DNA from: Symbiodinium natans
Taxonomy: Eukaryota > Sar > Dinophyceae > Suessiales > Symbiodiniaceae
DNA length: 40,422 nt
NCBI GenBank assembly: GCA_905221605.1
Contig: CAJNDS010002509.1
Location: 282,177 to 322,598, forward strand
Direction of reading: 5' to 3'
Shown: positions 1-10,500 of the stretch, piece by piece
Position numbering within the stretch: position 1 is the first letter of the stretch
Layout: each line of letters starts with the position of its first letter
The notes under the pieces: generated by a model
The model's database searches: none
What the model was told of the DNA's origin: nothing
What the model saw: only the letters and a program-made list of their open reading frames with translations
Made by a program: the position numbers and the translations under genes

Positions 1-11
1 GCGGACAGCTT
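1..11 (+). CDS. K+ channel exon fragment before the pore
   Basis: Reads ADS plus two bases of a split codon. Joining TT here to G at 462 gives ADSL-WWAIIT, which fits the pore helix of Kv channels. The intron then starts GC at 12. The exon is cut by the window edge. Confidence 0.45.
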
Positions 12-2946
12 GCGTTTAGGGTGATCGGCCTGTGCCTGCCTGGAGGGTAAGCCAGCCTGGAGGCCAGCTCGGTCGCCCGCCTGGGGCTCCCTCGCAGGGT
101 CTCACTGAGCGCTCGACCAGCGCCCGCCTTCCCCAAAAGACAAGAGAGTGGGGTGGCGGGCGGGTTTAGGGTTTAGGGTTGACGCTTTTCAACACCACCA
201 GATGGAACTCGTGCCCCTTAAACTAAACCCCGAATCCCTAAACCCTAAACCCCAGATCCCAATTTCCCAAAAAACTCCAGGTAGGGTACAGGCTTATGTG
301 ATGAATTGGGGTCTGTTCGAGGTTTCTCGAATTCAGGGTCCCATTTTGTGGGGGATGCGCTTAGCTCCTAGGATAAGAGGTCACCGTGCCCCACACGGGG
401 ACCCTAGGAAGAGGCCCTGCAGGTTTTAATTTCTGTTGACTCTTTCTTTTTCTGCAGCAAGGTGGTGGGCAATCATTACGATGACCACCGTCGGCTATGG
501 CGATGTGATTCCTGCCACCCTTTCGGGAAAGACTCTCAGCCCAGATTGAAATTATTTTGGGGCCTTTCAGAGCTCAAGGGCTTTTGAACCCTAAACCCTA
601 AGCCCTAGGAACTCACAAGGGATCTTATCCCTAGCTTGGGGGTTGCGGGCCCTACGGTTTGACCCCTTGCACAGAAAGTCCTGGAGCAGAAGAAGCAATG
701 GTAGATAGCATGTTGCACTGTGTTTGGGGTTCTGGGTTCCTTATTCCAAAGTACACGGAACTTCCAAGAGGGTGCCGTGACTGTAGTATGGTAGTTGCTA
801 CCGAGGATCGCACCCGAAGTCCAAAGTCCACACAGAAAGCACTGCCAAGTCGTACACCCCAAACTGGTCCCTGAAGCCTGTTTCAGGGTTTTGGGGTCGG
901 GTTTGGGGATTAGGGTTGATTTAGGATTATATGGCGTGTAGTTGGGGCTCCCAAGACACATATCCATACAAGACTACACTTTGACCCAACCCTAGACCTA
1001 GATCCTAACCCATGAACGCAGAACATGCTACTTACTGTATAGGAACCCCTTCAAGGCCCAAGTATATGCCAAAAAGGTACATCTAAACCCTAAGCCCTAA
1101 ACCCTAAACATGGATCCTTAATGGTTAACCGCTGTAGGATTGTAGCCGGCCTCGTGTGCTTGCTGGGCGTGATGGTCATCGCGCACGGCTCCGCGCAGCC
1201 CAGGGCCAAGTCGTCCAACCTGCAGACTTCGGGGCCCTATACCCTCGACCCCAAGGGTTTAGGGTTTAGGGTTTAGGGTTTAGGGTTTAGGGTTTAGGGT
1301 ATACCGAAAACCGTATACCCTGAACCCTACACCCTATACCCTGAAACCCTCAAAACCTGTATGTACGAAAACCTACGCCCTAAACCTTATACCATACTAC
1401 AAGGAGGGCCCCCCCCTAGTTATAAGTAGAGTTATAAGGACCTAAATTGCGTTATAAGGATCCTAACTCAGGTTATAAGTCCCTTATCTATAGTTACTAT
1501 ACTTAGGGGGCCCCTCCTTGTATGCCCGATGGCTTGCACCCTAAGCCGAGGGTTTAAGGGTTCAGCCTTCAGCCTAGACTGCCTACACGCTCGCTACAAC
1601 TAGAGGTTCAGGGTTTAGGGTTTAGGGTTTAGGATGTTACGCTCAACACAGGAAACTCAACATGTTGCATCTAGAGCAAAAGCCTGACTGATTCCTAACG
1701 TTTTTCCCCTCAGAATCCCTGGAGGAATAACTCTCATCCCCCCAAACCCTGCAACCCTAACCCCCAAACCCTGCAACCCTAACCCCTAAACCCTAAACCC
1801 TAAACCCTAAGCCCTAAACCCTAAACCCTAAACCCTAAACCCTAAACCCTAAACCCTAAACCCTAAACCCAAGTAAATCCTGAGGTTTACTGCTGATTTC
1901 CGGCAGCGATGGTTGCGAATCCAGGCTGCGCAGCAGGGTGTTTAGGGCGTAGGGTTTTAGGGTGTTAGGGTGTTAGGCTGTCAGGGCTTGGGGAAGTCCA
2001 GGATTAGGGCTTTTCGGGTTTGAGAGTTTGTTGTTTAAGGGGTTTAAGGTTTAGGGTTTCGGGTTTAGAGTTTTTGTGGGCTTAGGGTTTAGGGAAGCTA
2101 AGAGGACTTTAGGATTTTGCAGAGTGAGGTGCGTGGGCTGAGGGGACGCTTCAGGTTCGGGCGTGTAGAGTTTAGAGTCTTAGGTGTGCGTACTGAGGCT
2201 GCGGTTTAGGGTTTAGGGTTTAGGGTTTAGGTTTTAGGGTTTAGGGTTTAGGGTTTAGGGTTTAGGGTTTAGGGTTTAGGGTTCCCCCAAAACCAAGCGC
2301 ACACCTCAGGGGTCCAGGATAGAGTCGCACGAACACAGGCGACGAACAGAATCAAGCAGTTGGACGACCTGGATCGGATGGAGGCACGGTGTATCAGGTA
2401 TTGACCCGAAACCCTAAACCCTAAACCCCAAACCCTAAACCCTAAACCCCAAACCCTAAACCCCAAACCCTAAACCCGGAAAGGGGCGTCGGCGAAGCGG
2501 AGTCTATATTTTTTCCAATATCATCCCTCAAGGTTTGAGGGTTGCGGGGCAACAAGTACAAAGAATTTATGAGGACTTTCCGTGGATGGAGCTCTAAACC
2601 TGAGACCTTCAATCCTAAGCTCGATAAGATCTTCGGGTTCAGGGTTTAGGGCTCAGGGGTTTCGGATTCAGCCCTAAACCCTAAACCTCAAACCCTAAAC
2701 CCTGAACCCGAAGGACCGCCGTGCGCACATCCGGTTGGTGGTTCAGGGCTGAACAAATTAAAGTTTGCTGCAAGGCGGCTACCTGGAGTAGCCAAGATAC
2801 CATTTTCCTTCTTTTTGGGGGGGGGGGGTGGGGGGGGGGGGGGGGGGGGGGGGTGGGGGGGGGGGGGGGGGGGGGGTGGTGGGGGGGGGGGGGGGGGGGG
2901 GGGGGGGGTGGGGTGGGGGGGGGGTGGGGGGGGGGGGGGGGGGGGT

Positions 2947-2999
<53 letters not shown>

Positions 3000-3868
3000 A
3001 AGATGGACACTTAAAGGCTATGCTGCACGTGCGTGCCTTGTAAACAAATACTTTACAAAGGAAACACCCGCAGAATAGACGCAACGCACCCGCAGAATAG
3101 ACGCAATGCGCCCTTAGCATCAGCACACTGTGTCCTGGACGAGAAAGGCGCGGAGGGTGCGGAGGGCGCGGAGCGCGCGAAGGGCGCGGAGGGCGCGGAG
3201 GGCGCGGAAGGCGCGGAGGGCGCGGAGGGCACGGAGGGCGCGGAAGGTGCGGAGCGCACGGAGGGCGCGGAGGGCGCGGAGGGCGCGGAGGGTGCATGCG
3301 GAGGGCGCGGAGGGCGCGGAAGGCGCGGAGGGCGCGGAGGGCGCGGAGGGCGCGGAGCGCGCGGAGGGCGGGGAGCATGCGGAGGGCGGGAAGGGCGTGG
3401 AGGGCGCGGAGGACGCGCAGGGCGCGGAGCGCGCGGAGGGCGCGGAGGGCGCGGAGGGCGCGGAGGGCGCGGAGGTCGCGGAGGGCGCGGAGAGCGCGGA
3501 GCGCGCGGAGGGCGCGGAGGGCGCGGAGGGCGCGGAGGTCGCGGAGGGCGCGGAGGGCGCGGAGGCGCGGAGGGCGCGGAGGGCTTGCAAACGCGGAGGG
3601 CACGGAGGAACATCCACGTGTCCCCACTCCCCTGCCCATCAAGGGAATGTCACGCTCCCCGCCACGCCCCTCTCCCAGCAAAATGTTCCGAACCCTCTCC
3701 CTTGACCGTGTCGTCCCCGCGGCCTCACGTCAAAACTCCTCCAAGAAGCGGTCCGATAGAACGCCTCAAACGAGAACCCAATTTCAGAATTTGTTTCGGG
3801 AAGAATCCAAGAAAACAAAGAGCACGCGCAGAATAGACGTTAAGCGTCCAAGGCACGGGGGGGGGGGG

Positions 3869-3911
<43 letters not shown>

Positions 3912-6226
3912 GGGGGTTTCTATATTACTCCAGGTGGGTTCAGCGAGCGCCTTTGTGCTGCGCGTCAGGTGCCCACACTTTCTAAACCTCTAAACCCGAA
4001 ACCCCGAGTCCCGAAACCCTAAACCTCTAAGCCCGAAACCTAAACCCCTAGAACCCCAAGTTTTTATCCGAAACCCTAAACTTTAAAGCCTACACTCCTC
4101 AACCCTAAACCCCCAAGCCCCAAACCCTCAACCTTAAACCCCCCAGCCCAAGCCCTAAACCCTAAACCCTAAACCCTAAACCAGGAGCTGGAGATCGAAG
4201 CGCTGGACAAGCGCCTTGTGGGCTTCCAGTCGAGTCTCCAGCAGCTCTTGGACCAGGCCCCCCAGGGTTTAGGGTTTAGGGTTTAGGGTTTAGGGCTTCG
4301 GGTTAGGGTTTAGGGTTTGAGATTTGGGGTTTAGGGTTCAGGGTTTAGGGTTTGAGATATGAGGTTTAGGGTTGAGGGTTTAGGGTTTGGTCTCGGCATC
4401 AGGGCTGCGCGTGGTTGCGTGGCTAGGATGTTGCTTGTCTCTAGTAGAGTGTCCAGTTCCCGCTAAGCTATGAGGGCCCAGCAACTGTAATGGCTAACTG
4501 TCGTAATGCGGTAGCTACTGCAGTAAGAGCCCGTGAAACCTAAACCCTAAAGACTCAGAGTAGGCCCTTGTGCCCTCTTTGGGGGTTTGGGGTTCCCTTG
4601 CAAGCCCCTTTTGAACCAAGAAGGGCACCTTTTTCATTCCTAGGTCACTCTTGGGTTTAGCTAGCTGCTTAAAAGTGTGTAGGGTGGTTGTGTAGTATTG
4701 TAAAGGATTTCGGGGTTTAGGGTTTAGGGTTTAGGGTTTAGGGTTTAGGGTTTAGATTCACCTGGGGGGGGAAGGGGGGGAATCTAAACTGTGCACCTTT
4801 TTGAGGTCTGCGCGACAGTCCTTTCTGCATTTCTGACTTGCCAGTGCCAAAAATTCAAAAATGCCTGTTGTTCGGTCCTGCACTTTGCGTTGCACGTGGG
4901 TGGCCAAGTAGGTAGCGTTTTTGAAAAGATTTCGTGCAAGAAGGACCGCTCATCTGTTGCCTTGCAAGACGTAGAACAGCCTGTCTGAAAACTCAGCGCC
5001 ACAATCTGCAGCCTTAGTACAAGTTGCGTATATGTTGTTTAGGGGTTGGTTGGGTCTTTGTTCGGGTGCGTGGCATTTAGGATTTAGGGCGGGGGGGGGG
5101 GGGGTGGGTTCTGGGGGTGGGTGCGGGGCTGACAGCCCGTCCTTGGTCTGGGGCGACAGCGATACCACGCCCGACATTCTTACAGCTGCCAGCCAAGACG
5201 CCTGAAGACTAAACCCCTCACCCCGAAACCCTAAACCCTAAACCCCAAACGCTAAACCCTAAGCCCTGATGCTGCAAAGGCTCAAGCCGCGGGGTTGCTT
5301 ACTAGATCTTAACTTGCAGGAATTATGGAGACAAGCCCCTTTTCCAGGGCTTTGGGTTTAGGGTTTAGGGTTTAGGGTTTTTGGTTTAAGGGTTTTGGTC
5401 CGGCGACCACAGATTGGCTCCCTCTTTCCCAGGTCGTGCTCGCGTCGAGAAGAGCCGAGAGTCGAGGCCCTCGGGATCGATCATGGGGGGCTCCCCCCCC
5501 CAAGCCTTCCTTCAAAAGGCTGCCCTCAAAAAAAAAAACCTTGCACTTTAGGGCTCAGGGTTTAGGCTTCAGGGTTTAGGGGTTTAGGGTTTAGGGTTTA
5601 GGGGTCTTAGATTGTTGAGGGCTCTCCCCAAACCCAAGCACTACGAGCATGGGCCCAGTCAAAAGGTGTTTCCATACTGATAATGGTTACCGGTCGTAAC
5701 CCACCGTCGGGCCTGTTAAACCTGCTTGTAAAACTTTAAACGCTGCTTATCATTCTACTTGCATACTTAACATACTTCATAACTCTACTTGCACAATTGA
5801 TACCTCTGCTTAAACTCCACTTCCGGCTTTGGGCCTGCGCCCCGAATCCATACACCATACCCACAAACCCTATACCCCCTAAACCCTGCACTCGAAACCC
5901 TAAGCCTCAATCCCCATACCCTAAACCCTAGGCCCGTAGGCCCTAAGCCCTATAGCAGGCATTCCTCACGAGGACGTCGCGCACCTGATCCAGCCCGGGT
6001 CTTGGGTAGGGTTTTAGGTGTAGGGTTTAGGGTTTATATAGGGTTTTAGGACTGTAGGGTTTGCGGTTTTTAGGGTTTTGGGGTTTTGGGGTTTTAGGGT
6101 TCAGCGTTTCAGGGTTTTAGAGATATGGTGTTTAGCGTTTGGGGTTCGACGGTTCAGGGTTTAGACTGGAGCTTGGGGCGCAGGTGTTGGGCCTTCGGCC
6201 CGATAGGCCTTCAGTTTTTGATACCT
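1..6226 (+). CDS. Voltage-gated potassium channel, 3' portion (5' end outside window)
   Basis: Membrane channel that passes K+ ions. Proposed exons: 1-11, 462-530, 1138-1256, 2310-2383, 4185-4256, then less sure 5320-5334, 5433-5466, 5959-6005 and 6184-6226. Seen directly: the pore motif [14 protein letters not shown] with the TVGYGD selectivity filter, then a hydrophobic S6-like helix [18 protein letters not shown], spaced as in Kv channels once the intron is removed. Downstream exons encode charged, heptad-like sequence ([20 protein letters not shown]), probably a cytoplasmic coiled coil for assembly. Introns start GC, GA or GT. The voltage sensor (S1-S4) lies upstream of the window, so the subclass is unknown. 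No stop codon could be assigned; the gene should end before the trans-splice acceptor at 7486. Confidence 0.75.
12..461 (+). other. Intron, K+ channel gene
   Basis: GC-AG. It starts GCGTTTAGGG and holds a TTTAGGG pair near 165-178 and CCCTAAA copies near 217-250. The 3' end has a conventional polypyrimidine tract. Nothing else is recognised. Confidence 0.5.
462..530 (+). CDS. K+ channel pore and selectivity-filter exon
   Basis: Translates as [14 protein letters not shown] followed by [15 protein letters not shown] is the potassium selectivity filter and the double Trp is typical of the pore helix. The acceptor is AG at 460-461, after a pyrimidine-rich stretch (431-455). The last codon (AA) is completed by G at 1138, and the intron begins GA at 531. 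Confidence 0.85.
531..1137 (+). other. Intron between pore and S6 exons
   Basis: GA-AG. It contains CCCTAAA copies near 589-604 and 1084-1109 and a fragment of the GGTACATG dispersed repeat (1036-1083). The small open frames here are not supported. Confidence 0.6.
1138..1256 (+). CDS. K+ channel S6 helix exon
   Basis: Encodes [18 protein letters not shown], a hydrophobic helix with the position and character of S6, followed by a cytoplasmic stretch ([18 protein letters not shown]). The acceptor is AG at 1136-1137. The donor chosen is GT at 1257, directly at a TTTAGGG array; earlier GC donors at 1193 or 1205 are also possible, so the 3' end is uncertain. Confidence 0.75.
1257..2309 (+). other. 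Intron, K+ channel gene
   Basis: GT-AG. TTTAGGG arrays lie at 1257-1299, 1612-1634 and 2207-2281 and a CCCTAAA array at 1782-1870. A complete CAAGGAGGGG inverted-repeat element lies at 1398-1522. Confidence 0.5.
1398..1522. mobile_element. Small inverted-repeat element, family A (CAAGGAGGGG)
   Basis: Starts TA-CAAGGAGGGCCCCCC and ends GGGGGGCCCCTCCTTG-TA. The 125-base interior has TTATAAGG motifs. The TA at both ends suggests TA target duplication, as in mariner-related MITEs. Confidence 0.75.
2310..2383 (+). CDS. Coiled-coil exon, probably K+ channel C-terminal region
   Basis: Open frame [19 protein letters not shown] then LDRME, with hydrophobic residues spaced as in a coiled coil. The phase fits the exon at 1138. 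The acceptor could be AG at 2308-2309 or 2316-2317. The donor is GC at 2384 (GAG|GCACGG). Confidence 0.6.
2817..2998 (+). repeat. 182-base G-rich tract
   Basis: Almost pure G on this strand, with single T interruptions. Very likely to form G-quadruplex structure; open frames across it are artefacts. Its exact length may be unreliable. Confidence 0.85.
3145..3607 (+). repeat. GC-rich 9-base minisatellite (GCGGAGGGC)
   Basis: About 48 units of GCGGAGGGC with point variants. CGCAGAATAGACG occurs twice to its left (3069, 3091) and once to its right (3827), as if a larger block had been duplicated. Long open frames in several phases follow from the period being a multiple of three. Confidence 0.85.
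3858..3917 (+). repeat. Second G-rich tract of the intron
   Basis: Nearly pure G, same strand as 2817-2998, on the other side of the minisatellite. Confidence 0.8.
4185..4256 (+). CDS. Coiled-coil exon, probably K+ channel C-terminal region
   Basis: Encodes [20 protein letters not shown] then LLDQ. The acceptor AG is supplied by the end of a CCCTAAA array (CTAAACCAG). The donor is GC at 4257. Phase 0 on both sides continues the preceding coiled coil. Confidence 0.65.
4257..5319 (+). other. Intron, K+ channel gene
   Basis: GC-AG. The 5' side has a TTTAGGG array (4266-4390) and the 3' side CCCTAAA copies (5225-5265), so the ends are complementary. It contains an AGTAGGCCC element at 4552-4656. 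Confidence 0.45.
4552..4656. mobile_element. Small inverted-repeat element, family B (AGTAGGCCC)
   Basis: About 105 bases from CAGAGTAGGCCCTTGTG to AAGGGCACCTTTTTCATTCCTAGG. It is the most diverged of four copies. Confidence 0.6.
5320..5334 (+). CDS. Possible 15-base exon (ELWRQ)
   Basis: Lies between acceptor CTTGCAG and donor GC at 5335. Phase 0 on both sides fits its neighbours, but the exon is too short to support on its own. Confidence 0.25.
5433..5466 (+). CDS. Possible K+ channel exon
   Basis: Follows a good pyrimidine-rich acceptor (CCCTCTTTCCCAG). In phase it reads [11 protein letters not shown], and GC at 5467 would be the donor. Other frames are also open. Confidence 0.35.
5467..5958 (+). 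other. Putative intron, K+ channel gene
   Basis: GC-AG. TTTAGGG copies lie at 5570-5605 and degenerate CCCTAAA copies at 5865-5950, again an inverted pair. Nothing else is recognised. Confidence 0.35.
5959..6005 (+). CDS. Possible K+ channel exon ([16 protein letters not shown])
   Basis: Acceptor AG at 5957-5958. The phase matches the exon at 5433. It reads [16 protein letters not shown], and the donor is GT at 6006. The composition is protein-like, but I recognise no motif. Confidence 0.45.
6184..6226 (+). CDS. Possible exon ([14 protein letters not shown])
   Basis: Acceptor GCGCAG, phase 0 from the preceding exon, donor GC at 6227 next to a TTTAGGG array. Function and membership in the channel gene are uncertain. 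Confidence 0.3.
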
Positions 6227-6772
6227 GCGGGTTTAGGGTTTAGGGTTTAGGGTTTAGGGTTTAGGGTTTAGGGACGAAACGTCCCTGCATCCTACACCCT
6301 AGACCTAAACCCTTTTTGTGTCTAAGGTTTTGGGGGTGGGCTTGAAGTGGGGGTGATGGGCGATGATCCTTCACCAGCCAGGCACGTGGAATATTTCATA
6401 CTGTCGCTTGATCCGTTTTGGGAGTCTTTCTTTAGAGGGTTGTTCAGGGCCATCCTAGCTAGAGAGATCTTCACTTATCGTCCGCAACGTTTTTGTTCAG
6501 AGATGAGGCGGTTAAAGGTTTGGGACTTGCGGCGTTGACTCTTTACCTGCCTGGTGGTGTTCGGCTAGAAGTGCTCGCCAAGGGGGGAATTCCCAAACCC
6601 AATCCCCAGCATCCGCAAGGGCGCTCGAGTCGCACGGCCAATCGCTGAGCTCTGGAATTTGCAACTACCTTCACGAGGCGGGGCTTTGCGGCTGAGGTAT
6701 CTCGGCTCAGGGCTTTCGACGTCCCACACTGCGCACCCAAAGGCGGGGGTTTACGAAACGAGGGTACCATCA

Positions 6773-6870
6773 ATGTAGACCCCCCAAAGAGTAGGATCCG
6801 CTTATGATCAGGACCCCAATAAGGTACCCCGAATATCGCGAACCCCCAAGAGGCCCATCGGCCACACCAT
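6773..6870. repeat. Dispersed repeat, family D
   Basis: Shares TAGACC, AGTAGGAT, TTATGATCAGGACCCAATAAGGTACCCC and GAGGC with 30281-30370. Confidence 0.5.
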
Positions 6871-7460
6871 GTCCCGAACCCAACTCAATGAAGCAATTAA
6901 ATGTCCTGGTGTCCTTGAGCAGTCTCCGACTCTGTGTACATCTGGGGCTAAACTCCCTTACAACCCAAGTACATCACCCTAAACCCTAAACCCAAATCTC
7001 TAAACACCCAAACCCCTAAACCCTGACCACCCAAACGCCCTCGACAGTGGCCAAAGCTATAACTCTCAACCTTCAACCCTAAACCCTAGGCTTTACGGTT
7101 TCGAGATTGATTTATTTGGGGCTTAGGCTAAGCGGCTTAGGGGTTAACAAGGGCTCGGAGGTTTGGGTCGTTTGAGGTCTCTGTGGCCGGACGGCGGTGG
7201 CTTCCCTTACGTTTTCTGCGTTTGGGGTGTGCAGAGCTTAGCTTGTGGAGGCAACCCACTTTGAATGTTGAGCCCAATTCGCCCGAAGCCCAACACAAAC
7301 CCGATTGAGGGTGTGCAAGATTTCCGGGACCACCAAAAAAACCAGAATCAAAGGCAAAAGCCCCCTTGAAACGCCCGCAGCTAACTTAGCGCGCACCTTC
7401 TCACGCGGCGGGCATGAGCCTAAAAAGTTGCTCTTCTTCCGCAGCTATCTCAGCGCCAGC

Positions 7461-7486
7461 AGGTGTGTTTTCTCTGTTCGCTTCAG
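7461..7486 (+). promoter_or_regulatory. Probable trans-splice (spliced leader) acceptor
   Basis: A pyrimidine-rich stretch (GTGTTTTCTCTGTTCGCTTCAG) ends in AG at 7485-7486, 23 bases before an ATGG start. Dinoflagellate mRNAs receive a spliced leader at such sites. No leader sequence is present in the window. Confidence 0.5.
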
Positions 7487-7509
7487 GCCCTTCATATCCC
7501 TTCCGAGCC

Positions 7510-7584
7510 ATGGCAGCTTTCCGCATGCTCGTCGGACTCCTAACCATCGGCTCCGCGCACGCGAGCCTCCGTGGCCACCTCCAG
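7510..7584 (+). CDS. Exon 1: start codon and signal peptide
   Basis: ATGG at 7510 is preceded by a good trans-splice acceptor. It encodes 25 residues: MAAFRM, a hydrophobic core LVGLLTIGSAHA, then SLRGHLQ. The donor is GC at 7585, and CCAGGCTG is repeated at the intron's other end. An in-frame ATG at 7414 is less likely because the acceptor lies between the two. Confidence 0.7.
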
Positions 7585-10500
7585 GCTGGATCGGCCTTCA
7601 AGGGGCGTGTTCTAGGGTTTAGGACTTAGGAGGGCTTAGGGTTAGGGGGTTTAGGGTTTAGGGTTTAGGGTTTAGGGTTTAGGGTTTAGGGTTTAGGGTT
7701 CGGGTTTAGGTTCCACTTCCAAGATCGCAAATGTCACAGCTTTTCCCCTAGTTCGGGCGGGTCCTCACCCTCCCCAAAGAAAAAGCAACACGGAGAATAG
7801 TTCCGTAAATTTCCCCAGATGCCGCGTAACGCATCAACCCAAAAGCTGCCAACTCCCCACCCCCCCCCCCCCCCCCCACTCCCTCTGCAAACACGGCAAA
7901 AAACACCCAAGGCCCCGAACTCGCTGAGGAATTCTTAGTCATGGGTGGCCCCAAGAGCCCTATACGAGGAGGGGCCCCCCTAGTTGTAAGTGGAGTTATA
8001 AGAACCCTAAGTTGGGTTATAAGGATCCTTACTCAGGATATAAGTCCCTTAACTGTAGTTAGTATAGTAAGGGTTGTTCTTTAAAAAAATACCTGTCAAA
8101 AATGTTTTTTACCTGCCCCTCCTTGTAGAGCCCTGTAGGCACGAAGCCATAACACCAGCACTTCGAGCTTATGAGCTGAAAGGTTTTCATCTTATAGCCC
8201 CGAAGCCCTAATTCCTAAGCCCTAGTAACCCTAACCCTAAACCCTAAACCCTAGACCCTAGATCCTAAAACCCTAAACCCTAAACCCTAAACCTTGAACC
8301 CTGAACCCTGAACCCTAAACCCTAATTCCTGTCCTAAGCCCAAAAGCCCTGGCCAGGCTGCGGCTGGCTCCGTCAGTGCAGAGAAGCTTCGCGAGACCGT
8401 GCTTTCTGAGGCTACCGGGCTGCCAGATTCGAACAACGATACCTAGGAACCCTAAACCCTAAACCCTAAAACCCTAAACCCTAAACCCTAAACCGTAAAC
8501 CTAAATTAAGCTAGGTGAAGGGAGCCCGAACACACCCCACAAAAAGATCACAAGGGAACCATGCATTTTCCATGTTTGGCCCCACGGCCTCCCTCGCGGG
8601 CCCCCTAAACCCTCCTTTTTCCCCCAATAGGGTGTTCCCTAAACCCCTAAACCCCTAAACCCCTAAACCCCTAAACCCCTAAACCCCTAAACCCCTAAAC
8701 CCCTAAACCCCTAAACCCCTAAACCCCTAAACCCCTAAACCCTAAACCCTAATCTCTAAACGAAAAGCCATAAATCCATATAAGGGGCCCAAGCACATTT
8801 GACCCCTTCATCAGATGCTGAAGCTCGGGGCCAGAGCTGAGGGTGTTCGAACCCAGGACTTAACGCGCAGCAGAGTCCCTCCTAGCATTGCCAAGCCAGG
8901 ATGTAGGGTTTAGGGTTTAGGGTTTAGAGTTTAGGGTTTAGGGTTCAGGGTTTAGGGCTCAGGGTTCAGGGTTTAGGGTTTAGGGTTTAGTTTAGGGTGT
9001 GGTTTGTGTATCTCAGGCAAGCCCAAACCCAGGTCATGAGCGCGTTGGGCAGCGGCAACCGCGTCACTGAGCGACGCTTGCAAGCCGGGAGCACGGCTTC
9101 CGGCGTTTAGGGTTCAGGGCTAAGGTTTAGGGTTTCGGGTTAGGGCTAGGGCTTAGGGCTTAGGGCTTAGGGCTTAGGGCTTAGGGCTTAGGGCTTAGGG
9201 CTTAGGGCTTAGGGCTTAGGGCTTAGGGCTTAGGGCTTAGGGCTTAATTAGGGCTTAGGGCTTAGGGCTTAGGGTTTGGGGTTTAGGGTTTACTGTTTAT
9301 GGCTTGGGGCCTAGGGTTTAGGGTTTAGGGTTTCGAGCTGCGAGCTGAGGGCTTAGGCGCTGAACTTGTGCCGGCTGGACTACATGGACCCTCGTCATAG
9401 TCATCATTCATGAGCTTTCATGCCGAAACAAGGATGGAAGGTCTTGAAACCCTCAGAAAAACCAACTTAAGACAAACCGTAACAGAAAGACGCAATCAAA
9501 TCCAATAGACCCCAACAGCCCAAAAGCCCAAAAGGCCCACAAGCCATAAGTAACCTTGATCACACCCTGAAAACCCTAACCAGCAGCCCTACAGTTCTGA
9601 TACGCTGACACCCAATATGGCCCCCCAAATACACCCAACAAGCCTTAAACACCCCAGAAATCGGAGATCACGTTGTCCCGGAGTCAACCCGCGGCAGATA
9701 AAACCCACCAAAGGCGGCTCGCCAGGTGTCACAACCCAAGCGAAGTCCTCAACGCCCCAAAACTCCCAAGAGCCCTAAAGCCCACAACTCTGACGCCCCA
9801 GAAGTCCCAACAAGCTCTGAACCCTGTAAGCCCTAGGTTCCGACAAGCCCTATAAATGGAATTGAAACCCGAAAGGTCAAAGATCCCTCCTAAAGCCTAA
9901 ACCCTAAACCCTAAACCCTAGACCCTAAACCCCTACAAATCCCGGAACCTAACTTGAGGTGCCGGGCCGGGGCTTGGTGTTGGCAAGACTTTGGAGTTTA
10001 CATCCGAATGCGCTTCGAGGGCCTTGCTGCGTCTCACGAAGTTTTAGGGTCTAGGGTTTAGGGCTGATGCGACAGATCAGTGCGGACCCATCCAGAAGCG
10101 AAGGGTTCAGGGTTTAGGGTTTAGGGCTTAGGGTTCAGGGCTTAAGGCTTAGGGTGTAGGGTTTTTTAGGTCTTCGGGTTTCTTACTTAGACAATAGTTC
10201 TTTTTGGGTTTCCTTATTGAGTAGAAATCATTGAATATTCTTGGTTCTTGCAGAAGTAAGGTTCAAGGTCTAGCAAGGGTACCTTACACCGAGTATGCCT
10301 GGAGCTTCAGCGCCTGACACGGGACGTAGTCGTAGATGTAGTACTTGCAGTAGCCTGCTACCAGCCTTCAAAAGAGGCCAGCCGCAGCCAGACCCTCTCA
10401 GGCAGCTGAAGTCAAAAGGTGGCCGTCACACGAGGCTTCGTGTTGGACGCCTTCGAAGATCGCTCGCGTGCGTGGTGCTTGAACGATCGCAGCCCATCGC

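Larger units (their letters stand above)
2384..4184 (+). other. Intron with G tracts and minisatellite
   Basis: GC-AG. It holds a 182-base G-rich tract, a 9-base GC-rich minisatellite and a second G tract, each listed separately. The 3' end is a CCCTAAA array that supplies the acceptor. Long open frames over the low-complexity DNA are composition artefacts. Confidence 0.55.
6227..7486 (+). other. Intron or intergenic stretch between two genes
   Basis: Holds a TTTAGGG array at 6229-6272, a dispersed repeat at 6773-6870 and degenerate CCCTAAA copies at 6978-7090. The end of the K+ channel gene should lie here, but I could not assign a stop or poly(A) region. Confidence 0.4.

Noticed and set aside
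2681-3985. Long open frames on both strands rich in Gly, Pro, Ala, Arg
   Set aside because: They cross the G tracts and the 9-base minisatellite. A period that is a multiple of three opens several frames at once, and no start or splice context supports them.
8840-8870. tRNA-like T-arm (GTTCGAACCC), with a similar one near 26500
   Set aside because: No matching acceptor stem or anticodon arm can be built around either. They could be remnants of tRNA-derived SINEs, but that is not supportable by eye.
8638-9265. CRISPR-like regular repeats
   Set aside because: The arrays are head-to-tail short units without spacers, in a eukaryotic context.
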